Source: CAJBIL01 sp044359525 (GTDB taxonomy: Bacteria > Pseudomonadota > Gammaproteobacteria > Burkholderiales > Rhodocyclaceae). Taken from it: a DNA stretch of 22,900 nucleotides. The stretch covers positions 1-22,900 of the forward strand of contig JBIKLY010000060.1 in the NCBI GenBank assembly GCA_044359525.1, read 5' to 3'. A model generated the notes under the pieces. It did no database searches. It was not told the origin of the DNA and saw only the letters and a program-made list of their open reading frames with translations. This document shows positions 15,921 to 22,799 of this stretch, one piece after another. Each line of letters opens with the position of its first letter. Positions within the stretch are counted from its first letter, which is position 1. The position numbers were made by a program, and so were the translations under genes.

Positions 15921-16730
15921 ATGTCCGTCGACCACTACGAAAACTTCCCCGTTGCCTCGATTCTCCTGACTAAACGACTGCGCCGCCCGGTTGAGGCCAT
16001 CTATCGTTTCGCACGTGGCGCCGACGACATCGCCGACGAAGGCGACGCCAGCAACGAGGAGCGATTGCAGGGACTCGCAGCCTACAGCGCCGAACTGGAT
16101 CGCATCGCTCTCGGGCAAGCGCCGGCCGATCCCGCCTTCCACGAACTGGCTTGCGTCATAGGCGAATGGCAACTGCCGCTGCAACTCTTTCGCGACCTGC
16201 TCGATGCCTTCGCGCAGGATATCGTCAAAAAACGCTACGCCGATTTTCCAGAGCTCCTCGACTACTGCCGGCGCTCGGCCAACCCGGTCGGACGCCTGCT
16301 GCTGCATATGATGGACCGGGCCAGCGAAGAGAACCTCCGTCGTTCGGACTGCATCTGTAGCACCCTGCAACTGATCAACTTCTGGCAGGACATCAATATC
16401 GACTGGCAAAAGGGTCGTCTTTACCTGCCGCAAACCGATCTCGCCCGCTTTGGCATCAGCGAGCAGCAAATCGCCGACCGGCGCTGGAGCGCCGAATGGG
16501 CCGCGCTCCTTGACTTCCAGACCGACCGCTCGCGCGCCATGATGCTCGATGGCGCACCGCTTGTTCAACAACTCCCCGGCCGCTTGGGCTGGGAGATTCG
16601 CTTTACGGTACAGGGCGGCCTGCGCATTCTCGAAAAAATCCGCCGAGCACGCGGCGACGTTTTCCGGCACCGACCCGTGCTGACCCCCATCGACTGGCTG
16701 CGTATGGGCGGCCGCGCCCTGCTTATGTAA
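15921..16730 (+). CDS. hpnC: squalene synthase HpnC (hydroxysqualene-forming)
   Basis: The product is 269 residues, a member of the trans-isoprenyl diphosphate synthase (squalene/phytoene synthase) family. In the three-enzyme bacterial route, HpnD joins two farnesyl diphosphates to presqualene diphosphate, HpnC turns that into hydroxysqualene, and HpnE reduces it to squalene. The N-terminus ENFPVAS is characteristic of HpnC. The first aspartate-rich motif is DDIADE (35-40). The second region is NFWQDINIDWQKGRLYLP. The ATG at 15921 matches the typical family start, though no strong ribosome site is visible. It is the first gene of hpnCDE and 55 bp ahead of hpnD. I found no convincing plus-strand promoter between it and tRNA-Leu. 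Confidence 0.92.
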   Translation: MSVDHYENFPVASILLTKRLRRPVEAIYRFARGADDIADEGDASNEERLQGLAAYSAELDRIALGQAPADPAFHELACVIGEWQLPLQLFRDLLDAFAQDIVKKRYADFPELLDYCRRSANPVGRLLLHMMDRASEENLRRSDCICSTLQLINFWQDINIDWQKGRLYLPQTDLARFGISEQQIADRRWSAEWAALLDFQTDRSRAMMLDGAPLVQQLPGRLGWEIRFTVQGGLRILEKIRRARGDVFRHRPVLTPIDWLRMGGRALLM

Positions 16731-16785
16731 AAATCTGTGTAAAAATCCGGCAAACACGCAAATTCAGAAAAACTCGAGAGCGCGA

Positions 16786-17619
16786 ATGACACCCGAAGAA
16801 TACTGCCAGGAAAAAGCAGCCCAGAGCGGTTCCAGCTTCTATTACAGCTTCCTTTTTTTGCCGCCCAACCGGCGCCGGGCGATCACCGCGCTTTATGCCC
16901 TCTGCCGTGAAGTCGATGATGTCGTCGACGAATGCCACGACCCCGCCATTGCCGCGACTAAACTCGTCTGGTGGCGGCAGGAACTGGCCAGACTCTACGC
17001 CGGCAAACCCGAACATCCGGTCACGCAAGCCCTGCTGCCGGCGCTGGCCGAATTCAACCTGCCGCAGGAGCAACTGCTCGAAATCATCGACGGCATGGAA
17101 ATGGACTTGCAACAATCGCGCTACCTCGACTTCAAAGCGCTCTCGCTGTACTGCTACCGCGTCGCCAGTGTCGTTGGCCTGCTCGCCGCCGAAATTTTCG
17201 GTTACCAGGATCGTAAAACACAGAAATATGCCCATGACCTCGGCATGGCTTTCCAGCTCACCAACATCATTCGCGACGTCGGCGAAGATGCGCGCATCGG
17301 CCGCATCTACCTGCCGATCGATGAGCTGCAGCGTTTTGAAGTGACCGCCGCCGATATCCTCAACGCGCGCCATTCGGACAACTTCCGTCGCCTGATGGAG
17401 TTCCAGATCGAGCGCGCCGAACAGTATTACGTGCAGGCGACGAGCGAACTACCCGCCGTCGATCGCAAGGCGCAACGCCCCGGGCTGATGATGGCCGCGA
17501 TTTACCGCACGCTGCTCGACGAAATCAAGCGTGACGGTTGCCAGGTACTCAGTCAGCGCACCTCACTGACGCCGGTACGTAAACTCTGGATCGCCTGGTT
17601 CACCTGGATCAAAGGTTGA
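16786..17619 (+). CDS. hpnD: presqualene diphosphate synthase HpnD
   Basis: The product is 277 residues in the same prenyl-condensing family as hpnC. The N-terminus with GSSFYYSFLFLPPNRRRAI is typical of HpnD/phytoene synthase-like enzymes. Mg-diphosphate binding motifs are DDVVDE (44-49) and, in the C-terminal half, NIIRDVGEDARIGRIYLP. It couples two farnesyl diphosphates head to head. The stop overlaps the TTG start of hpnE (TTGA), which implies translational coupling. A phytoene synthase role is unlikely given hpnC and hpnE next door. Confidence 0.93.
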   Translation: MTPEEYCQEKAAQSGSSFYYSFLFLPPNRRRAITALYALCREVDDVVDECHDPAIAATKLVWWRQELARLYAGKPEHPVTQALLPALAEFNLPQEQLLEIIDGMEMDLQQSRYLDFKALSLYCYRVASVVGLLAAEIFGYQDRKTQKYAHDLGMAFQLTNIIRDVGEDARIGRIYLPIDELQRFEVTAADILNARHSDNFRRLMEFQIERAEQYYVQATSELPAVDRKAQRPGLMMAAIYRTLLDEIKRDGCQVLSQRTSLTPVRKLWIAWFTWIKG

Positions 17620-18917
17620 AAGTCGCCGTTATCGGCGGCGGCTGGGCCGGCCTCGCGGCGGCAGTTGAACTGGCCGCTGCGGGCGTCGGGGTCATTGTTT
17701 TTGAAGCCGCGAAACAACTTGGCGGCCGGGCGCGCAGCGTCGATATACATGGGCACACGCTGGACAACGGCCAGCACATTCTCGTTGGCGCCTATCGCGA
17801 AACGCTGCGCCTGATGAAGGTGGTCGGTGCCGATCCCGCGCGATTACTTAAACGACTACCGCTCGAACTCAGCTTTCCCGGCAGCCAGCCCCCCTTCCGC
17901 TTGCATCTGCCACGCTTGCCAGCGCCGCTGCATCTGGCGATCGGCCTGTTTGCCGCAAGTGGTGCCAGCCTCGCCGAAAAAACAAGTGCCGTGCGTTTCA
18001 TGCGCTTGCTACAGGCGACTGACTACCGGCTCGACGCGGATTGCACAGTCACCGCACTGCTTGATCGCCACGCACAGCACGGTAGCCTGCGCCGGCATCT
18101 GTGGGAACCCCTCTGTCTGGCGGCGCTCAACACCGAGCCGGCCAACGCCTCGGCACAAATTTTTGCCAACGTACTGCGCGACAGCCTCGGCGGCGCGTGT
18201 GCTGAAACCGACCTGCTCCTGCCCGCTGCCGACCTCGACCAGTTGTTTCCGCACCCCGCTGCCGCCTTCATCGCTGCACACAGCGGCGAAATCCGACTGG
18301 CGACCCGCGTCGAGCGCATTGGCGACGACCTCGCCATCGCCGGCGAAAGCTTCGACAGCATCGTCCTCGCCACCGCACCGCAGCACGCCGCCGCTTTTCT
18401 CGCGCAACGCCCCGAAACCGCAGCAATTGCTGCACTGCTCGAAAGCTACACCTACGAGCCGATTGGCACTGCCTACGTCGGCTACCCGCCGGCAATGCGC
18501 CTGCCCTTTCCAATGCTCGGCCTGAATGGCGGCACGCAGAGCAAGCTGGGGCAATGGGTATTCGACCGCGGCCCGCTCGGCGGCACGCCCGGCGTCATGG
18601 GTTTCGTGCTGAGCGCACGCGGCGCATGGGAGGAACGCGACAACGAATCGCTGATATCAACGCTGCATGCCGAACTTCAAAGCGCCTTGCAGACAAGCCT
18701 GTCGCCGCCGCTTTGGCATCAAGTCATCCGCGAACGACGCGCCACATTTTCCTGCCGCCCCGACCTGCCCCGCCCACCGGCAAAAACCGCGCACCCCGGA
18801 CTCTGGCTGGCCGGCGACTACGCCTGCGCCGGCTACCCGGCAACACTCGAAGGCGCCGTACGCAGCGGCATTGCCGCCGCGCAAGGCATCCTGCGCAGCG
18901 ACCAAGAAATGCTTTAA
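17616..18917 (+). CDS. hpnE: hydroxysqualene dehydroxylase HpnE (FAD-dependent)
   Basis: The product is 433 residues. The N-terminal dinucleotide-binding fold is GGGWAGLAAAVELAAAGVGV (about 7-26), followed by an acidic strand end (FEA) and GGRARS, typical of amine-oxidase/phytoene-desaturase-like flavoproteins. The C-terminal FAD motif region is around LWLAGDYACAGYPATLEGAV, near the end. It reduces hydroxysqualene to squalene. The start is TTG at 17616: no ATG or GTG lies upstream of the nucleotide-binding motif, and the TTG overlaps the hpnD stop. No squalene-hopene cyclase gene follows; the next gene is convergent, so any cyclase is encoded elsewhere. Confidence 0.92.
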   Translation: MKVAVIGGGWAGLAAAVELAAAGVGVIVFEAAKQLGGRARSVDIHGHTLDNGQHILVGAYRETLRLMKVVGADPARLLKRLPLELSFPGSQPPFRLHLPRLPAPLHLAIGLFAASGASLAEKTSAVRFMRLLQATDYRLDADCTVTALLDRHAQHGSLRRHLWEPLCLAALNTEPANASAQIFANVLRDSLGGACAETDLLLPAADLDQLFPHPAAAFIAAHSGEIRLATRVERIGDDLAIAGESFDSIVLATAPQHAAAFLAQRPETAAIAALLESYTYEPIGTAYVGYPPAMRLPFPMLGLNGGTQSKLGQWVFDRGPLGGTPGVMGFVLSARGAWEERDNESLISTLHAELQSALQTSLSPPLWHQVIRERRATFSCRPDLPRPPAKTAHPGLWLAGDYACAGYPATLEGAVRSGIAAAQGILRSDQEML

Positions 18918-18922
18918 CCACC

Positions 18923-19018
18923 ACCGCAGAGACGCGGAGGCGCAGAGGTTTCGCAGAGAAAACCTTTGAAGCATAGGCTGTTCTCTGCGTTTTCTCTGCG
19001 CCTCCGCGCCTCTGCGGT
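18923..19018. repeat. 38-bp imperfect inverted repeat between convergent genes
   Basis: The arms 18923-18960 and 18981-19018 pair at about 33 of 38 positions around a 20-nt loop. The arms carry the phrase CGCGGAGGCGCAGAG. The element starts 6 bp after hpnE and ends 22 bp before the end of the ABC ATPase gene. It probably acts as a terminator for both. It resembles the REP/MITE-like palindromes scattered between proteobacterial genes (inference). Confidence 0.8.
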
Positions 19019-19040
19019 AAGTCTTGGATTTTTCGGCTGC

Positions 19041-19727
19041 TCAGCTGATTTCTTCAAGCCGCCCGGCGTGCATTTTCAAGCGCCGCCCACAGCGCGCAGC
19101 GATTTCCTCGTCATGCGTTACCAGAATCAGCGTCGTGCCGCGCTCGGCATTGATCGCAAACATCAACTCGATGATCTGATGCCCGGTCTCGGCATCGAGA
19201 TTACCGGTCGGCTCGTCAGCCAGCACCAGCTTGGGTTTCGGGGCAAACGCCCGGGCCAGCGCAACGCGCTGCTGCTCCCCGCCGGACAGATGTTTCGGGT
19301 AGTGCCGCAAGCGATGCGCCAGCCCGACACGTTCCAGCCAAATATTCGCCTCCACCCGCGCATTGGCATTACCCGCCAGCTCAAGCGGCAGCATCACGTT
19401 TTCCAGCGCAGTCAGCGAAGGCAACAACTGAAACGACTGGAAGACAAAACCAAGCAGACGCCCGCGCAACATCGCACGCGCATCCTCGTCAAGCCCGGCC
19501 AGCGCCTCGCCGGCCAGCGTCACCGAGCCGCTGCTCGGCTGATCAAGTCCGGCCAGCAGGCCAAGCAACGTCGACTTGCCCGAACCCGAAGCGCCAACGA
19601 TCGCCACCGTCTCGCCAGCGGCGACGGAGAACGAAATCTCGTGCAAAATGGTCAACGCCTCGCCACCGTTATCAACACGTTTGGCGAGCCCAGTAACCTC
19701 AACCACATTCTTTGCGTCCACACTCAT
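19041..19727 (-). CDS. ABC transporter ATP-binding protein, YbbA/LolD type
   Basis: The product is 228 residues, a stand-alone nucleotide-binding subunit of the MacB/LolD/YbbA class. Walker A is GASGSGKST (45-53), the Q-loop is Gln97, and the signature LSGGEQQRVALARAF runs from residue 147. Walker B is LVLADEP (167-173) with TGNLD after it, and the H-loop is His205. Its divergent position next to tesA matches the ybbA-tesA arrangement of E. coli, so a YbbA orthologue is likely. In E. coli the permease ybbP follows ybbA. Here no permease follows, because hpnE is convergent on the other side. The ATG at 19727 overlaps the tesA start codon. Confidence 0.9.
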   Translation of the reverse strand: MSVDAKNVVEVTGLAKRVDNGGEALTILHEISFSVAAGETVAIVGASGSGKSTLLGLLAGLDQPSSGSVTLAGEALAGLDEDARAMLRGRLLGFVFQSFQLLPSLTALENVMLPLELAGNANARVEANIWLERVGLAHRLRHYPKHLSGGEQQRVALARAFAPKPKLVLADEPTGNLDAETGHQIIELMFAINAERGTTLILVTHDEEIAARCGRRLKMHAGRLEEIS

Positions 19728-20337
19728 GCGCCGTTTCCCATTGTTTTTTTACTTGTTGCTTGGCTTTGCCCTGCTCTCACCCGCCGCGCAGGCCGCTGGA
19801 ACAATCCTCGTTTTTGGCGACTCACTCTCCGCCGGCTACGGTATACGACAGGACGCTGCCTGGCCAGCCCTGCTGGCGCAACGCCTGCAAGAAAAGAAGC
19901 TCGATTATAACGTCGTCAACGCCAGCATCTCAGGCGAAACCACCAGCGGTGGGCGGGCGCGCATCAATGCGGCAATGGCCCGATATAAACCGGCCATCGT
20001 CATCGTCGCGCTCGGTGCCAATGATGGACTGCGCGGCCTGCCACTGGCAACCATGCGCGACAACCTGACAGCCATCGCCAGCAGTACGCAAAAAGGAAAA
20101 GCAAAAGTGCTGATCATCGGCCAGCGCCTGCCACCGAACTACGGCGCCTACGCCATCGACTTCCACAGCGTTTTCAGCGAAGTGGCGAAGAAACAAAAAA
20201 CCGCACTCGTCGACTTCCTGCTCGACGGCGTAGCGACACGCGCTGAACTATTTCAGGCAGACAACCTGCACCCCACCGCCGAAGCACAGCCACGCCTGCT
20301 CGACAACGTCTGGCGCGGACTTCTGCCGCTGCTATAG
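19726..20337 (+). CDS. tesA: periplasmic multifunctional lysophospholipase/acyl-CoA thioesterase I
   Basis: The product is 203 residues. An N-terminal signal peptide (MRRFPLFFYLLLGFALLSPA, cleaved about residue 24) sends it to the periplasm. It is an SGNH-hydrolase: block I GDSLSAGYG with Ser33, block II Gly70 (NASISGETT), block III GAND with Asn99, and block V DNLHP with Asp179 and His182. TesA hydrolyses acyl thioesters, lysophospholipids and some esters. The ATG at 19726-19728 shares two bases with the divergent ATPase start at 19725-19727. No clear ribosome site precedes it, so the promoter must lie inside the ATPase coding region. Confidence 0.92.
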   Translation: MRRFPLFFYLLLGFALLSPAAQAAGTILVFGDSLSAGYGIRQDAAWPALLAQRLQEKKLDYNVVNASISGETTSGGRARINAAMARYKPAIVIVALGANDGLRGLPLATMRDNLTAIASSTQKGKAKVLIIGQRLPPNYGAYAIDFHSVFSEVAKKQKTALVDFLLDGVATRAELFQADNLHPTAEAQPRLLDNVWRGLLPLL

Positions 20338-20343
20338 AGGTAG

Positions 20344-20931
20344 CCTGATACCCGATTTTCGCGCAGCGACCGCTGGAATGATGGGCCTCTTATTCATATT
20401 GCGTCCACATACGAAGGACGCGATCTGCTCTCGCACGCCGACCAGCTCGATGAGCGCATTGCCGAGTATGCCCCGAAGGAAATCCCCTTGTGGGACGACA
20501 AAGCCATTGCCCATGCCACCCGCGAAGACGCGCGCAGCAAGCGCCTGATGGAACGCCCCGGCATTGGCCCGGTGACCGCCAGCGCGCTCCTGGCCAGCAT
20601 CGGCGCCGGGCATGACTTCAAGAACAGGCGTCAGCTCGCCGCGTGGATCGGCCTCACGCCGGGGCAGCACAGTAGCGGCGGCAAGGCGAAACTGGGCCGG
20701 ATCACCAAGGCCGGTGATGGCTACCTGCGCAGCCTCCTGGTCATGGGCGCCCGAGCCATTCTTGCTGGCCTCGGTGACAAGCAGGACGGCATCAGTCGCT
20801 GGGCGCGCAGTCTGGTCGAGCGACGCGGCTACTGGCGCGCCGTGGTCGCCATTGCCGCGAAGAACGCACGGCTGGCGTGGGCGGTATTGAAATACGGCGA
20901 GGATTTCCGGCTAAACAAGAGCGCTGCCTGA
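20344..20931 (+). pseudogene. IS110-family (IS1111-like) transposase, C-terminal fragment
   Basis: The frame is open from 20344 to the TGA at 20931, about 195 residues, with recognisable similarity from about 20420. It contains the Transposase_20 region: MERPGIGPVTASALLASIGA (helix-hairpin-helix), WIGLTPGQHSSGGKAKLGRI, and GDGYLRSLLVMGARAIL. Full IS110-family transposases are about 330-400 residues and start with a RuvC-like DEDD domain. That domain is absent and no start codon fits, so the gene is 5'-truncated and inactive. The missing left part ends close to tesA (stop 20337). The spacing of conserved blocks resembles the IS1111 branch. Confidence 0.85.
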
Positions 20932-21240
20932 AGCCCCGATAAATGCGTCTGTAGGGAAAGGTACTGAAAGGAACCAGCGTGCCGCCGGACGGCGGCCAGG
21001 AATCATCGGTGTGCTGCATGCGTTGATGTGAAGCGGGTTGGACCCGCGCCGGATATACCTGATCACCTCTAGAGGAGAAATTGATTCCCGACTAACGATT
21101 GAGGCTCCGGCGCGCGTCTTTCATCAGGGTCCGAGCTTGATGCTCAACATGACCGTTTGTAATTTCGCAGTCCTCCATCTTCTCGACCAACGACAGCAGC
21201 GCAACATGGATCAGATCAGGGAAAAGAGATGAACTAAAAA
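20932..21240 (+). ncRNA. structured 3' flank of the IS1111-like element; candidate bridge-RNA remnant
   Basis: This 309-bp gene-free stretch follows the transposase stop. It holds several short perfect hairpins: GCCGCC/GGCGGC (20981-20996), GCGGGT/ACCCGC (21033-21047), the palindrome CCTCTAGAGG (21066-21075) and GAGC/GCTC around 21132-21144. IS110-family elements encode a non-coding bridge RNA in a terminal non-coding region, and in the IS1111 branch that region lies 3' of the transposase (established). Whether this copy is complete or expressed is unknown. Confidence 0.35.
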
Positions 21241-21270
21241 AACATCACGCGCACTTGCGAATTTGGGGAA

Positions 21271-21360
21271 GCCCTTGTAGTAGAGGTGACCGGCGCTGCG
21301 CGGCTTTATCGCGCAGCGTCCAGTGACCGAAGTTAACGGGGTCGACCGCCGGGTTGGGGC
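21271..21360 (-). other. degenerate attC-like (integron cassette recombination) site
   Basis: The arms 21285-21302 and 21310-21328 form a long stem with one extra base, an A on the minus strand, as in the attC at 22046. The right end GTTGGGGC (21353-21360) and the adjoining CGACCGCCGG match the other site closely. The left end GCCCTTG is not a proper core box, and a GTTAAC lies inside. The site directly follows the antitoxin gene on the minus strand, where a cassette attC belongs. Confidence 0.5.
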
Positions 21361-21368
21361 TCACGGCT

Positions 21369-21677
21369 CTACGCAGCGAGCTCTTGCAAAACCTCAGGGT
21401 GACGTTCGGCGACCCGGAAAAGGGTTTTTGCCGCGCCTGATGGTTCGCGGCGACCTTGCTCCCAGTCTTGGAGCGTGCGCACAGAAACACCAAGCAGTGC
21501 TGCGAAGGCGCTCTGAGAAAGCCCGGAGACTAGACGGGCGTGAGCAATTGCCGATATCTCGGGACGATGAACACGCGCACGGATACCGGCCTTCATTTCG
21601 CGCACCGACGTTAGTAGTTCAGCGCCGATATCAATTTTCGACTGACGGCCGACGGGCTTTTGTTTAGTTTTAGGCAT
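21369..21677 (-). CDS. helix-turn-helix antitoxin of a RelE/HigB-type toxin-antitoxin pair
   Basis: The product is 102 residues from the ATG at 21677, with GAGGAG 7 nt upstream inside the toxin gene. The Xre-type helix-turn-helix is at about 45-76 (SGLSQSAFAALLGVSVRTLQ, then DWEQGRREPSG). Such antitoxins bind their toxin and repress the operon. The gene overlaps the end of the toxin gene by 8 nt, so the two are translationally coupled. The order is toxin first, as in higBA. It ends 9 bp before the attC-like site and looks like the second half of an integron cassette. Confidence 0.87.
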   Translation of the reverse strand: MPKTKQKPVGRQSKIDIGAELLTSVREMKAGIRARVHRPEISAIAHARLVSGLSQSAFAALLGVSVRTLQDWEQGRREPSGAAKTLFRVAERHPEVLQELAA

Positions 21678-21984
21678 TCTCGATCTCCTCTTTGATCTGG
21701 CCAAGTACATGCGCCGGGATGTTTTCACGCACGGATTTTCCGTAGACCAATAGCAACCAGATTTCTCCATTGGCGAGACGATTAAAGTAAATGACTCGCA
21801 CCCCGCCACGCTTGCCACGACCAGTGCTACCCCAGCGGGCCTTCCTTACACCTCCCGATCCGGGGACGACATCTCCAGCATCTGGGTTTCCGGCGATGAA
21901 GGTGATAAAGCTGAGTCGATCTTCATCGTTCCAGCAGTCGCTGGCGAGGCGGACGAACGTCGGAGTTTCAATGACCGTGAACAT
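21670..21984 (-). CDS. RelE/HigB-family toxin
   Basis: The product is 104 residues from the ATG at 21984, which gives the standard family N-terminus MFTVIETPTFVRL. Conserved segments are NPDAGDVVPGSGGVRKARW, GGVRVIYFNRLANGEIWLLL and YGKSVRENIPAHVL. RelE-fold toxins of this group are usually ribosome-dependent mRNA endonucleases. A possible extension to 22020 would run through the promoter and is rejected. The ATG lies only 7 nt after the -10 box, which predicts a leaderless or nearly leaderless mRNA. It pairs with the antitoxin at 21369. Confidence 0.88.
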   Translation of the reverse strand: MFTVIETPTFVRLASDCWNDEDRLSFITFIAGNPDAGDVVPGSGGVRKARWGSTGRGKRGGVRVIYFNRLANGEIWLLLVYGKSVRENIPAHVLGQIKEEIENA

Positions 21985-21991
21985 GGATTCC

Positions 21992-22020
21992 AATATACGG
22001 CAATGCCGTAGTTGCGTCAA
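21992..22020 (-). promoter_or_regulatory. promoter and palindromic operator of the first toxin-antitoxin operon
   Basis: On the minus strand TTGACG (22015-22020) and TATATT (21992-21997) are 17 bp apart, each matching consensus at five of six positions. A perfect palindrome, TACGGCA-A-TGCCGTA (21996-22010), fills the spacer and touches the -10 box. This is the expected place for autorepression by the antitoxin. Confidence 0.85.
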
Positions 22021-22045
22021 TGCTCCAAGTCGCGCTCATGAAGAG

Positions 22046-22115
22046 GCCCAACGTTCAAGGTGAGGGGCGCAAAGCGGCTTTATCGCGTAGCGTCCCCTCG
22101 ACCGCAGGGTTGGGC
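22046..22115 (-). other. attC: integron cassette attC site (59-base element)
   Basis: The 70-bp site is bounded by perfect core boxes GCCCAAC (22046-22052) and GTTGGGC (22109-22115), fitting RYYYAAC and GTTRRRY. Between them, arms 22059-22070 and 22090-22103 pair except for two extra bases, C and A, on the minus-strand left arm. That is the extrahelical pattern that sets attC polarity (as in the aadA attC), so the site reads on the minus strand. It lies 25 bp after the stop of the second toxin-antitoxin pair, exactly where a cassette attC should be. The centre is a variable hairpin (AAAGC/GCTTT). Confidence 0.85.
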
Positions 22116-22140
22116 ATCGCGTTATCGACCGGCAAGCAAC

Positions 22141-22428
22141 TCATGAGTGGACGGGAGAAGCGGAGAGCTTTACACCGAGAGCATGAAGAAGTTTGAGCAT
22201 TGTGTCGTAACGGGGCTTTGCGCCGGGCGTAAGCGCTTTGTAGAGGCTTTCGCGCCCAAGACCGGCATCTTTGGCGAGTTGTGCCATGCCACGAGCGCGA
22301 GCCACATCTCGCACAGCGGTTAAAAACACATCGGGGTTGGAATCTTCAAGCGCAGCAGTGATGTATTCCGAGATGGTTTCTTCATCGTCGAGATAGTCGG
22401 CAGCATCGAATGGGGAAAATTTGGCCAT
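22141..22428 (-). CDS. antitoxin, putative addiction module antidote (HigA-type)
   Basis: The product is 95 residues from the ATG at 22428, preceded by AAGGAG with a 5-nt gap. A GTG at 22434 would add two residues and is less likely. The N-terminus SPFDAADYLDDEETISEYI and the segment GMAQLAKDAGLGRESLYKAL (about 48-67, helix-turn-helix) are typical of the addiction-module antidote family paired with Gp49-like toxins. It starts 2 nt after the toxin stop and ends 25 bp before the attC. By family it should neutralise the toxin and repress the operon. Confidence 0.88.
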   Translation of the reverse strand: MAKFSPFDAADYLDDEETISEYITAALEDSNPDVFLTAVRDVARARGMAQLAKDAGLGRESLYKALTPGAKPRYDTMLKLLHALGVKLSASPVHS

Positions 22429-22430
22429 GA

Positions 22431-22730
22431 TCACTCCTTATCCAAAGCCCGCGCCATCTCAATGGCGCGCTTTATGTCGCGCTTCTGCGAAGACTTGTCA
22501 CCGCCCAACAGAAGCAGATAGAGCACCTCGCCACGACGGGTAAAATAGATGCGATAGCCAGGGCCGAAATGAATACGCATTTCAGAAACTCCCTCGCCGA
22601 CTGGTTCGCAGTCTCCGAAGTTGCCATGCTCGGCAGAGCGGATGCGAAGAGCTATGCGAGCACGGCCTATCTTGTCCTTCAATGCCGCAAGCCAAGCGTC
22701 AAATTCATCTGAACGGTGAAAGGTGTTCAT
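22431..22730 (-). CDS. toxin, Gp49/HigB-like addiction module killer protein
   Basis: The product is 99 residues from the ATG at 22730. The body fits the phage-derived Gp49/HigB toxin family: SDEFDAWLAALKDKIGRARI, GEGVSEMRIHFGPGYRIYF, and LLLLGGDKSSQKRDIKRAI. The family is part of the RelE superfamily. An in-frame extension to 22766 runs through the promoter and is rejected. As in the other pair, the ATG lies only 7 nt past the -10 box. It forms an operon with the antitoxin at 22141. Confidence 0.88.
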   Translation of the reverse strand: MNTFHRSDEFDAWLAALKDKIGRARIALRIRSAEHGNFGDCEPVGEGVSEMRIHFGPGYRIYFTRRGEVLYLLLLGGDKSSQKRDIKRAIEMARALDKE

Positions 22731-22737
22731 GCAGTTA

Positions 22738-22766
22738 ATTGTATCCGTACAGATACACGATTGCAA
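22738..22766 (-). promoter_or_regulatory. promoter and palindromic operator of the second toxin-antitoxin operon
   Basis: On the minus strand TTGCAA (22761-22766, four of six) and TACAAT (22738-22743, five of six) are 17 bp apart. A 16-bp palindrome with arms GTATC/GATAC around a central GTAC (22741-22756) overlaps the -10 box and spacer, a likely autorepression operator. Confidence 0.8.
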
Positions 22767-22799
22767 CTTCGGCTGAAATGTCAGTACGCAGCTCGTGAG

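Noticed and set aside
18966..19910. Plus-strand open frame of 314 codons
   Set aside because: It runs antisense through the ABC ATPase gene with its intact Walker and signature motifs, and out of frame into tesA.
20488..20931. Intact 147-residue gene starting at TTG 20488
   Set aside because: Transposase similarity continues upstream of the TTG in the same frame, so this is an internal codon of a truncated transposase.
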